Assembly (NCBI GenBank): GCA_002348385.1
Contig: DEBD01000047.1
Location: forward strand, 1-20,130
DNA: 20,130 bases
Direction of reading: 5' to 3'
Origin: Gammaproteobacteria bacterium UBA2965
GTDB taxonomy: Bacteria; Pseudomonadota; Gammaproteobacteria; Pseudomonadales; Azotimanducaceae
In this document: one piece after another, positions 1 through 6,522 of the stretch
Layout: every line of letters starts with the position of its first letter
Numbering within the stretch: the first letter of the stretch is position 1
Translations under genes and position numbers: made by a program
The notes under the pieces: generated by a model
What the model was told of the DNA's origin: nothing
The model's input: only the letters and a program-made list of their open reading frames with translations
Database searches by the model: none

Positions 1-627
1 GGAGGTGTAGTAAACCTTGGCAGCCAACGTATCAACGATAGGAAAGTTCAACAATGCGCGAACTTCCTTCTGGCCGTGTTTGCCCCAGGTAACCTTCGCC
101 TTGCCGCCAAATTCGCCGGTCGGCTTAGAGCGAATCACGTTGATTACGCCACCCACCGTGTTGCGGCCAAACAGCGTACCCTGAGGACCACGCAGCACCT
201 CGACACGCTCAACGTCGAAGTTCTGGGCGATACGGCCCGAGTCACTGTTAAAAAAGACGCCATCCAACGACACCGCAATCGGGTTATCGAAAGACTTCTC
301 GCCGATAGCAGCACCCGCCACACCGCGGATAATTACGCGAGTCGTTCGACCACCGCCGCCTTCGGCACCAGTATTAAAAACCACGTTAGGCGCATACCCT
401 TCGATATCCGAAAGGTCGCGAATCGTGGAATCACGCAACTCCGCCGATAGCGCGGTCATGGCGACCGGCACATCCTGTACGGATTCCTCTCTCTTCCGCG
501 CCGTTACAATTATTTCCTCGATCGCGAGGCTAGCTTCCTCAGCAACCACCGGCGCACTGACTGCTCCCGCACTCAATACGAGTGCCACCGCTACTGCCTG
601 AAATGGCGTAGCTACTTTGATCTGCAT
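1..627 (-). CDS. TonB-dependent receptor, N-terminal part (runs off the left edge)
   Basis: Outer-membrane gated transporter that imports a ligand using TonB energy. The first 209 residues are visible, starting at ATG 627 after a GGAGAG ribosome site. Residues 1-29 look like a signal peptide ending VVA before EE. A TonB-box-like stretch follows (EEIIVTARKREE, about residues 37-48). The plug domain has the family hallmarks VERVEVLRGPQGTLFGRNT and GGVINV. The C-terminal barrel lies outside the window. It is on the same strand as, and downstream of, the catabolic string, 289 bp after the DUF35 gene, and appears to have its own promoter. The plug and TonB box make the family secure. The ligand is not recognisable; membership in the broad receptor group common in marine gammaproteobacteria and sphingomonads is inferred from motif style. 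Confidence 0.93.
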   Translation of the reverse strand, partial: MQIKVATPFQAVAVALVLSAGAVSAPVVAEEASLAIEEIIVTARKREESVQDVPVAMTALSAELRDSTIRDLSDIEGYAPNVVFNTGAEGGGGRTTRVIIRGVAGAAIGEKSFDNPIAVSLDGVFFNSDSGRIAQNFDVERVEVLRGPQGTLFGRNTVGGVINVIRSKPTGEFGGKAKVTWGKHGQKEVRALLNFPIVDTLAAKVYYTS

Positions 628-658
628 CGGTCCCTCTCCATAGTTGGGGCAGAACTTC

Positions 659-687
659 AGTATCTCTCCATTTTTCTCCCCATTCAA
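659..687 (-). promoter_or_regulatory. Possible sigma70-type promoter of the left TonB-dependent receptor
   Basis: Read on the minus strand: TTGAAT (682-687), a 17-bp spacer, then GATACT (659-664). Each box matches four of six consensus bases. Transcription would start near 652 and leave a leader of about 25 bases before the ATG at 627, with the ribosome site inside it. A perfect TTGACA lies slightly further upstream (about 709-714) but has no matching -10 at normal spacing. The rest of 628-916 holds nothing else I can support. The prediction rests on sequence match only. Confidence 0.35.
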
Positions 688-916
688 CCTCAGGTATCCA
701 GAGAAAATGTCAAATTTCCGTTCGAAAAAGTGGGTCGTCGTATTGAAAAGCAGCCGGTAACGTTGGCAGACGCAATGCTCTTTGGTCAGGTTTTCCGCCG
801 AGAATTCATCTGAATCCGGTAAGGCAGCAGATCGCAGATTTTCGCCATTTTTCGACGGGTTGTCGGACAGTCCTGCGGACCGCGTCCTAACTAGACATCA
901 GGACATTGGCTCAGGG

Positions 917-1333
917 CTATGCTGGGGCAAAAACAGGCAGGCTAATTGCGTCAGATATCGCTTCGAAGCGCACCTGCACCGGCAGGCCAATGCGCACGGC
1001 CTCGGCGTCGCAATCCACTACGTTGCTCATCATGGTGGGGCCCTCGGCGAGTTCGATGAGGGCCACCACATAGGGCACGTCGGGCTCGTAAGCGGCGGAT
1101 ACCGCGCGCCGGATAATACTGAAGCTCTTCACCACCCCAGACCCGGAAGCCTCCAGCCATTCCAGTTCATCCGACGCACACGCCGTACACAGTAGGCGAG
1201 GATAGAACTGCACGTTACCGCAGGTGCGGCAACGCTGGAGCAACAGCTTGCCCGCCGCACACCGCTCCCAGTACTCAACACTTTCCGGCGAAACGGGTGG
1301 ATGGGCTTTCAAGGGAGTATCTGCTTCGCTCAT
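917..1333 (-). CDS. Zn-ribbon / OB-fold DUF35 protein, partner of the thiolase-like protein
   Basis: A 138-residue protein of the DUF35 (acyl-CoA-associated OB-fold) family. The N-terminal rubredoxin-like Zn ribbon has four cysteines as CRTCG (35-39) and CTAC (49-52). An OB-fold follows from about residue 60, with G-V-V-K-S-F and a P-Y-V-V-A-L-I-E-L strand. Members usually bind a thiolase-fold partner and help form its substrate pocket, as in ChsH2 with Ltp2, or in archaeal HMG-CoA synthase / acetoacetyl-CoA thiolase complexes. Here the start codon overlaps the stop of the thiolase-like gene by one base (TGATG), which fits a stoichiometric complex. It is the last gene of the coupled string. 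The family call is firm; the specific reaction is not known. Confidence 0.9.
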   Translation of the reverse strand: MSEADTPLKAHPPVSPESVEYWERCAAGKLLLQRCRTCGNVQFYPRLLCTACASDELEWLEASGSGVVKSFSIIRRAVSAAYEPDVPYVVALIELAEGPTMMSNVVDCDAEAVRIGLPVQVRFEAISDAISLPVFAPA

Positions 1334-2502
1334 CAGCCCGCCTCCCGACCCAGGATGACGCTGCAGTGGCTGGACAGGATGCCACCCTGGGCGTGCACCA
1401 GGGCCGTCTCAGCACCCTCAACCTGTCGCTCGCCAGCAGCGTGGCGAAGCTGGGCTACGGTCTCCGTAAGGGCGAACATGGAGCCCGGATTACCTGGGTG
1501 GCTGTGGGACAATAAGCCCCCGTGAGTATTCATGGGCAAGCTGCCACCGATGGCAGCATGGCCCTCAGCCACGAAGTCGCCGCCTTCACCCTTAGCGCAG
1601 AAGCCCAGGTCTTCCAGCTCGATGAGCACCACGGGCGTGAAACAGTCATATACCTGGGCCAGATCCATGTCCTTAGCGCCAAGCCCCGCCATGGCGTAGG
1701 CCCGGGCGCCGCTTTCCTTGGCCGCAGAGGTGGTCAGACTCCTCGCCTGGCTGATGTGCTCGTGCCCATGGCCCTCCCCGGCACCCAACAGGTACACGGG
1801 CTGGTGGGGCAGGTCTTTGGCACGCTCGGCCGAGGTGAGCACCACGGCCGAGCCGCCGTCGGACACCAGCGAACAATCCAGCAAGCGCAGCGGATCGGCG
1901 ATCATGCGGCTGTCCATGACATCCTGCACCGTGATGGGCTCGCGCATCTGGGCGCCGGGATGCAGGCAGGCGTGATTGCGGCAGGTCACAGCCACCCCGG
2001 CCAGGTGCTCGGGGGTGGCGCCGAACTCGTGCATATAGGCTTGCGCGATCAACGCGTAGTAGCCCGGCACGGTGGAGCCGTAGGGCGTTTCGTATTGCGG
2101 GTGCCCGGAGGATGACTGCATGACCATGGCCGCTTCGCGGGAAAGGCCGGTGCGCAGGCTGTCGGCCATTGAGATCACCACCGTTTCGCAAATGCCGTGC
2201 ACGATGGCCGCGGCCGCCTGATAGAGAACGGCGAACGTCGTTCCTCCACCAGCCCCGGCGCTGACGCAGTACTTGGGGAAAATCTGCAGATACTCCGCCA
2301 TGGCCTCGGCGTGATACATGTGAGGTTCGGCCATGGAGTTGCAGGTCACCAGGCCGTCCACCTGGTCCTTGGTGATGCCAGCATCATCCATGGCGCGCTT
2401 GGCTGCCTGAATGCACAGCTGTGTGGCGCTCATGTGGGGGATCTTGCCCACCTGGGTATCAGCCGCGCCGACGATGGCCACCTTGCCAGAGAGATTACTC
2501 AT
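1333..2502 (-). CDS. Thiolase-fold protein (lipid-transfer / SCP2-thiolase-like), lacking the nucleophilic cysteine
   Basis: A 389-residue thiolase-superfamily enzyme of the SCP2/lipid-transfer branch. Start chosen at ATG 2502, which overlaps the upstream TGA (TGATG); a TTG at 2505 is in frame but less likely. Family signs are the N-terminal KVAIVGAADTQ, YDCF (285-288) where thiolases have HEAF-like residues, GGLLSHSHPG (328-337, matching the GGxxxGHP loop), and a C-terminal GGILSSHCSVILGR. The region that normally carries the acyl-accepting cysteine (residues 81-100, SAGAGGGTTF...) has no Cys, and the C-terminal CxG-type cysteine motif is also absent. This resembles Ltp2-type retro-aldolases rather than true thiolases (established for Ltp2; inferred here). 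Its neighbours, a split MaoC hydratase upstream and DUF35 downstream, match the ChsH1/ChsH2/Ltp2 arrangement in composition. Either C-C bond cleavage by retro-aldol or another CoA-ester reaction is possible. Confidence 0.88.
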   Translation of the reverse strand: MSNLSGKVAIVGAADTQVGKIPHMSATQLCIQAAKRAMDDAGITKDQVDGLVTCNSMAEPHMYHAEAMAEYLQIFPKYCVSAGAGGGTTFAVLYQAAAAIVHGICETVVISMADSLRTGLSREAAMVMQSSSGHPQYETPYGSTVPGYYALIAQAYMHEFGATPEHLAGVAVTCRNHACLHPGAQMREPITVQDVMDSRMIADPLRLLDCSLVSDGGSAVVLTSAERAKDLPHQPVYLLGAGEGHGHEHISQARSLTTSAAKESGARAYAMAGLGAKDMDLAQVYDCFTPVVLIELEDLGFCAKGEGGDFVAEGHAAIGGSLPMNTHGGLLSHSHPGNPGSMFALTETVAQLRHAAGERQVEGAETALVHAQGGILSSHCSVILGREAG

Positions 2503-2921
2503 CAACCGTCCAGCCTTACCGTGACCACGCCCGGGGTTACCACGTCACCGTTTTCGTTTTTTACGTACATGTCCAGCGTCACCGTGCGTGCATCTGTGTC
2601 TACCGCCGTCACCGTGCCGCCGGTTGTTAGGGTCTCGCCCAGGTACGACGCCAGACGGTTGGAGTATTCGATGCCTACCACCATGCCGTCATCGCCAATC
2701 CAGTTGTCGGCGCATTGCACCATCCAGTCACCAATCTGTGGCCCCGCAATCACGAGCCCTGGATAACCCTCCACCTCGGTGGCATAGGGTAGGTCATAGT
2801 GAATCCGGTGGGCATTGAACAGCACGGCGTTGTAGAGGAACAGCTGCACGTGGTCGCAGGTGTGCTCGCGGCCCGCCAGCTCGTCACCCACCGAAACCGA
2901 CGCCATGGAGGGCACGCTCAT
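2502..2921 (-). CDS. MaoC-like hydratase, C-terminal-type hotdog subunit
   Basis: A 139-residue single-hotdog protein of the MaoC / HTD2-like enoyl-CoA hydratase group. The diagnostic stretch is L-F-N-A-H-R-I-H-Y-D (residues 34-43), followed by E-G-Y-P-G-L-V-I-A-G-P (51-61). This form occurs in mesaconyl- and methylfumaryl-CoA hydratases and related proteins, where the domain is fused C-terminal to a MaoC_dehydrat_N domain. Here the two halves are separate genes. The start ATG 2921 overlaps the TGA of the N-half gene by four bases (ATGA), and the stop overlaps the thiolase-like start. Hydration of, or water loss to, an alpha,beta-unsaturated acyl-CoA is the likely reaction, as a heterodimer with the upstream gene product. 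The substrate is unknown. Confidence 0.87.
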   Translation of the reverse strand: MSVPSMASVSVGDELAGREHTCDHVQLFLYNAVLFNAHRIHYDLPYATEVEGYPGLVIAGPQIGDWMVQCADNWIGDDGMVVGIEYSNRLASYLGETLTTGGTVTAVDTDARTVTLDMYVKNENGDVVTPGVVTVRLDG

Positions 2922-3370
2922 CGCAGGATCCTCGTGGTTTTCTGGGTCAACACCGGCGTGCCGTCGTCTCGCTCAACCTGCATGACGACCTCATAGAAGA
3001 TGAGCGCGCCAGAGCGGCCTTCCTTTTCGTAGATATCGGTAAGGGTCCGGGTGGCCACCAGGGTGTCTCCCGCACGAATGCGATCGTGATGCTGTATATC
3101 GAGCCCGCCCGCCATCTCGCGCTCCAGCGGAAACTTGGGCAGCAGCTTGTCTACGGAGACGCCATCAGCATTGAGCTCATCGAGTTCCACCACGTCCCAG
3201 AAAAAGGCCACGTGGAACAGCGGCGGCGCCACCTGACCGTCCAGGTATTTGCGCTGGGTCTGGTTGGTGGCGATGCTGTACTTACGTATGTCGCGCTCGG
3301 TCACCACTTGGGTGCGCGGCGCCTCGGTCTTGCCAATATTGGCCAGCAGCTCCTCGGTGAGTAGTCCCAA
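2918..3370 (-). CDS. MaoC-like hydratase, N-terminal-type hotdog subunit (MaoC_dehydrat_N)
   Basis: A 150-residue protein matching the FAS1-like/MaoC N-terminal dehydratase domain: V-A-P-P-L-F (48-53), R-E-M-A-G-G-L-D-I (84-92), I-R-A-G-D-T-L (98-104) and D-I-Y-E-K-E-G-R-S-G (112-121). I chose the TTG at 3370 because it follows a GGAGG site by six bases and begins just downstream of the hydrolase stop. The open frame extends to 3529, but those extra codons lie inside the hydrolase gene in another frame and read as low-complexity Arg/Ser-rich sequence. In two-subunit enzymes such as ChsH1/ChsH2 the second hotdog is often non-catalytic and shapes the binding site. It overlaps the C-half gene by four bases, so a heteromeric hydratase is the natural inference. 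Confidence 0.82.
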   Translation of the reverse strand: MGLLTEELLANIGKTEAPRTQVVTERDIRKYSIATNQTQRKYLDGQVAPPLFHVAFFWDVVELDELNADGVSVDKLLPKFPLEREMAGGLDIQHHDRIRAGDTLVATRTLTDIYEKEGRSGALIFYEVVMQVERDDGTPVLTQKTTRILR

Positions 3371-3376
3371 AAATCC

Positions 3377-3381
3377 CCTCC
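3377..3381 (-). promoter_or_regulatory. Ribosome binding site deciding the TTG start at 3370
   Basis: On the minus strand the bases GGAGG stand six bases before the in-frame TTG. No ATG or GTG in this frame between the hydrolase stop and the first conserved domain residues has a comparable site, so this fixes the start of the N-half hydratase gene. Confidence 0.65.
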
Positions 3382-3407
3382 GTTTTTCCGTCCTGCCCGA
3401 CCCTATA

Positions 3408-4217
3408 CTAAAGGGCCGAGAGATACTCCAGCAACGCATTGTGGTAGGTCTCGGGCTCCTCGAGGAACGGCCCGTGGCCGCACTCGGGCATCTCCAGGAG
3501 CTGCGCATTGGGTAGGCACTCGGCCGCAAACCGGCCGATTTCCGGCGCCACCACCCCGTCCCGACCGCCCACTACCACCAGGGCCGGCACGTCTAATGCA
3601 GCCATGATCTCGCGCTGGTCCGTGTCTGCCAGTGCCCCCAGGGAGGCGTCGGCCCCAGGGCCTGCTTCCAGTGAGATCTGCCACGCCCAGTGCTTAACGT
3701 CGTCTCCCACGTCTTTGGCGAATGCACCCTCGAAATACAGACCCTTGAGAAAATTCACCCGATCCGCACGCAGGGCCTGCACCGTCGCCCGCACGTCATC
3801 GGGCTGGCCACCGTAGGGGAACCCTTCCCCCTGGGTGTAACGCGGACTAGCGCCCGCCGTTAGCACCAAGCCGGCCAGATTACTACCCAGCTTGGCAGCA
3901 GCATCCACCACCACGGCACCGCCCAGCGACCAGCCATTTACCACCACCTCGTTCACGCCCAGGTGCTGGCACAGCTTGACCACATCGTCGCCCAGCGCCT
4001 CGATGGAAACGTCGGCGAAATCCTGATCCGATCGACCGCAGCCACGGTGGTCGTATGCCACCACCGAGTAGCCCTCATCCTGCAGACAGGCCACCGTGTT
4101 TCCCCAGACCCGCGATCCCATGCCCCAACCGTGGGAAAGGACCACCGTGAGAGACTTGGCGCCCACGTGATGCTCGTAGTAGATCTGCTTGCCTGCCTCT
4201 ACTGCTAGATAACCCAT
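3408..4217 (-). CDS. Alpha/beta-fold hydrolase
   Basis: A 269-residue alpha/beta hydrolase with the complete catalytic outline: oxyanion-loop HGWG (29-32), nucleophile elbow GWSLGG with Ser97, acid D220 in G-G-R-D-G-V-V, and His248 in C-G-H-G-P-F. No signal peptide or membrane segment is seen, so it should be cytoplasmic. ATG 4217 follows GGAGG closely. The gene sits 47 bp after the quinohaemoprotein gene and 37 bp before the hydratase N-half start, so it belongs to the same string. The fold resembles the BioH / 3-oxoadipate-lactonase / haloperoxidase-like group. An ester, a lactone or a beta-diketone could be the substrate; polyvinyl-alcohol pathways also pair a PQQ dehydrogenase with a beta-diketone hydrolase of this superfamily. 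The sequence does not decide between these. Confidence 0.9.
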   Translation of the reverse strand: MGYLAVEAGKQIYYEHHVGAKSLTVVLSHGWGMGSRVWGNTVACLQDEGYSVVAYDHRGCGRSDQDFADVSIEALGDDVVKLCQHLGVNEVVVNGWSLGGAVVVDAAAKLGSNLAGLVLTAGASPRYTQGEGFPYGGQPDDVRATVQALRADRVNFLKGLYFEGAFAKDVGDDVKHWAWQISLEAGPGADASLGALADTDQREIMAALDVPALVVVGGRDGVVAPEIGRFAAECLPNAQLLEMPECGHGPFLEEPETYHNALLEYLSAL

Positions 4218-4264
4218 CCGTGACCTCCATTTTCTATTTCGCTCGATGTTCGGTTGATCAGCCG

Positions 4265-6253
4265 CTACTCACCGGCGGGCGTGTCGGGGGAGAACGCCAG
4301 CAACACATTGCCCGGCTCGTGAAAATACAGCCCGTAGCCCGAGTTCACCAACAGATGGCCGTCTCCGATGGCCGCGCCACCACCGCTCATGCTGCCTCCG
4401 CGCCCCGTGCGTCCACCCACACCCACCAGCTCCCGGGCACTGTCATACTCCCAGAGAACCTCGCCGGAGGCCTTGGCATAGGCACGGATCATGCCGTCCA
4501 GATGACCGGCAAACACCACGCCCGGTATGGCCGTGACGGCGGCAGACACCCCGGGATCGCAAAATGGCCGCTCATCCCCGCAGCGGTCTTCTGCCACCTG
4601 GTTCCAAAGGACGCTGCCATCCGAGACATTCAGTGCGTGCACCCCCGGACGCGCGGCCTCCGGGTCGAGCCAATCGCCATTACGCGTGTCGTTCATGTCG
4701 TTGATGGGCACATACAACGTCTCGCCGTCGAGCGCCATGCCAAAATGCACCCCGCCCTGGATGCTGCCACGACCAAGCCGGGTCTCCCACAACAACTCCT
4801 CGGGGTTGTCCGGATCCAGGGCAAACGCCGCGCCCATCTTATGCCCCACGATCAGCACGTCGCGGCCTCCAACCTGAGCGAGCAGCGGGCTATTGCCGAT
4901 ATCGAAATCCGGCCCATCCTCTTCGGGGCAGTTGGGATTGTCAGCCATCATGCACGCCACGTTCCATGCGTCCTTGGCGGTGAACTGTCTGGTCCACACC
5001 CGCGCCCCCGTCTCCAGGTCGATGGCGAGCACGGCATCGCTGTTGCCGTCCGCGGGCGAGGTGTAGTTCTCACCAGTGCCCACATACAGACGATTGCGCT
5101 TTACATCGATGGTCGGGCTGGTCCAGCTCGGCGCCCCGGAGGGCCAATAGACCTTCGCTCCAACCGGTGTGGTGCCCACTTCCTGAGGCGCGTCCTCAAT
5201 GGTGTAGCTCACCCACTTACGCGCCCCGGTATCCGCCGCATAGGCCTGGACGCTGCCACGAAACGTACAGCAGTGGTAGTTGGGATCAGCGGCCGGCGTG
5301 ACCTCCAAAGACGAAACGGGAACATACAGCGTGCCATTGTGGAAGGTGGGGGTTCCCGTGAGCGTCGCGCTGGGATGGTCGTCGGTTTTAGCGGACCACA
5401 GCACCTCTCCGGTGAGTGCATCCACCGCGTACAGCCAGGCCAGGATGTCACCGAAGAAAACCGTGGGCCGGCCTGTCACTTGCGCCGCCACCACCCCCGT
5501 GCGCACTTCCGCGGCGGCCTGAAAGGCCCAGCGCACGCAACCGCTGTCCAGATCAAGCGCGAACACGCGTCCATCCTGAGAACCTGCGAACACAGCCCCG
5601 AAACCGATAGCCGGATTGGAGCGGGCGCGCAGCGCATCGGGATAGGCGAACGCCCAGCGCAGGGTCAGGTTGGGAATGTCCTCGGCAGTGAAGCCGGCAA
5701 CCTGATCCGGCACAAAGCGGCTGGTGTCGTGCCCCCAGCTCACCGCCGCCGGCGGCTTGTCGAGATCGAATTCCGCCGCGGGCCCCTCGCAATACAATCC
5801 CGCCAGGTCGTCGCCCTGATCGCCTCGATAGCGTTGCCGCGTCAGGTATTCCACCACGTGCACGCGGTCGGCCTCGCTGAGCCCAGCGGACTGAGTCTTC
5901 ATGATCCCTTCCGTCATGGCGGCCATCAGGGTTCGCGCCGGCATCATCTCCAACCAGCTGAAATGGGGCGCTTTCTCGACCGTGCCGTCGTGGCACGCAG
6001 CGCAATGCAGTCGGTAGGCGCTGGCCCCCGGCATCTCTTCGCGGGGCACCTCAAACTGGTTCACTCCAACCTGGAAGTCGTCCGTAGAGGCCAGCACAGC
6101 GGGCCGTTCCGTTGCCACCAGACTTGAGGAGGACTCCTCCTTGCCTACCGGGTCCTGCGTACACGCGCCAAGAATCAGCGCGCCCATAACCAACGCGACG
6201 AGCAACAGCATGCGGCAGGGGCCGCCATGCATCTTTTCTATCGTCACCCGCAC
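4265..6253 (-). CDS. Lipoprotein quinohaemoprotein dehydrogenase (PQQ beta-propeller plus cytochrome c), polyvinyl-alcohol-dehydrogenase-like
   Basis: A 662-residue exported alcohol dehydrogenase. The start is GTG 6253, six bases after AGGAGG; the alternative ATG at 6232 has no good site. A hydrophobic segment (residues 15-30) ends in the lipobox L-G-A-C with Cys31, so it is probably anchored in a membrane facing the periplasm. A cytochrome c domain follows with CAACH (84-88). From about residue 170 to the end there is a PQQ-type eight-blade propeller with repeated G-x-V/L-x-A-L/Y-D-x-x-T/S-G-x-x-x-W blades, for example near 230-242, 275-286, 407-420 and 538-550. Adjacent cysteines 328-329 match the vicinal disulfide typical of PQQ dehydrogenases. 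Haem-first then propeller, and the overall length, are like polyvinyl-alcohol dehydrogenase (cytochrome). It is the first gene of the catabolic string. Oxidation of a secondary alcohol is likely; the natural substrate is unknown. Confidence 0.9.
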   Translation of the reverse strand: MRVTIEKMHGGPCRMLLLVALVMGALILGACTQDPVGKEESSSSLVATERPAVLASTDDFQVGVNQFEVPREEMPGASAYRLHCAACHDGTVEKAPHFSWLEMMPARTLMAAMTEGIMKTQSAGLSEADRVHVVEYLTRQRYRGDQGDDLAGLYCEGPAAEFDLDKPPAAVSWGHDTSRFVPDQVAGFTAEDIPNLTLRWAFAYPDALRARSNPAIGFGAVFAGSQDGRVFALDLDSGCVRWAFQAAAEVRTGVVAAQVTGRPTVFFGDILAWLYAVDALTGEVLWSAKTDDHPSATLTGTPTFHNGTLYVPVSSLEVTPAADPNYHCCTFRGSVQAYAADTGARKWVSYTIEDAPQEVGTTPVGAKVYWPSGAPSWTSPTIDVKRNRLYVGTGENYTSPADGNSDAVLAIDLETGARVWTRQFTAKDAWNVACMMADNPNCPEEDGPDFDIGNSPLLAQVGGRDVLIVGHKMGAAFALDPDNPEELLWETRLGRGSIQGGVHFGMALDGETLYVPINDMNDTRNGDWLDPEAARPGVHALNVSDGSVLWNQVAEDRCGDERPFCDPGVSAAVTAIPGVVFAGHLDGMIRAYAKASGEVLWEYDSARELVGVGGRTGRGGSMSGGGAAIGDGHLLVNSGYGLYFHEPGNVLLAFSPDTPAGE

Positions 6254-6522
6254 CCGCCACCTCCTGGTTCTCTGCCGGCGATTGACCCGCGACCAGCCTA
6301 TCGATTGTGCGCGATCATTGTAAAGGCGACCGGGTACCATCCAGCTGCGCAAAGCCCAGTAGGGCACCAGATGCCGTTAAATTCTTTGTAATAAGTTACT
6401 TGGATTTTCCCTCAATCGGAGTAGTGTTGCCCGTGGCGGTCCGCGTCGGGTTCAAGCCTATAAGAGCCTGGGGGGGCCGTGCGTATTGGTTCAAAAAAGC
6501 AGTCTCATGGGGAGGACGATTC
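6254..6522. promoter_or_regulatory. Divergent intergenic region between the quinohaemoprotein operon and the TonB-dependent receptor
   Basis: These 269 bases separate two divergent transcription units and must hold both promoters. An AT-rich patch (about 6378-6412) stands out from the GC-rich surroundings and includes a short dyad GTAA-TAAG-TTAC at 6388-6399. For the minus direction, TTGAGG, 16 bases and TATTAC form a weak promoter-like pair in this patch; TACAAT at about 6318-6323 is a second -10 candidate with no clear -35. For the plus direction, TATAAG at 6459-6464 is the best -10-like string but also lacks a proper -35. Co-regulation of import and catabolism from here is inference. No regulator gene is nearby. 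Confidence 0.4.
6260..6265 (-). promoter_or_regulatory. Ribosome binding site deciding the GTG start at 6253
   Basis: AGGAGG on the minus strand lies six bases before GTG 6253. It supports GTG over the internal ATG at 6232, which lacks a recognisable site. The longer in-frame extension to 6367 has no export-signal character. Confidence 0.6.

Noticed and set aside
76..450. Plus-strand open frame of 124 codons at the left edge
   Set aside because: The opposite strand encodes an unmistakable TonB receptor plug over the same bases.
840..916. GTCC/GGAC dyads after the DUF35 stop codon
   Set aside because: The stems are short, overlap one another and lack a T-run; I cannot support a terminator here.
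782..1195. Plus-strand open frame overlapping the DUF35 gene end
   Set aside because: No ribosome site or recognisable domain was seen, and most of it is antisense to the Zn-ribbon gene.
4220..6127. 635-codon open frame on the plus strand opposite the quinohaemoprotein gene
   Set aside because: The minus-strand protein shows clear haem, lipobox and propeller motifs. The opposite frame has no recognisable domain and is rich in His, Arg and Gly, as expected for the complement of GC-biased coding sequence.
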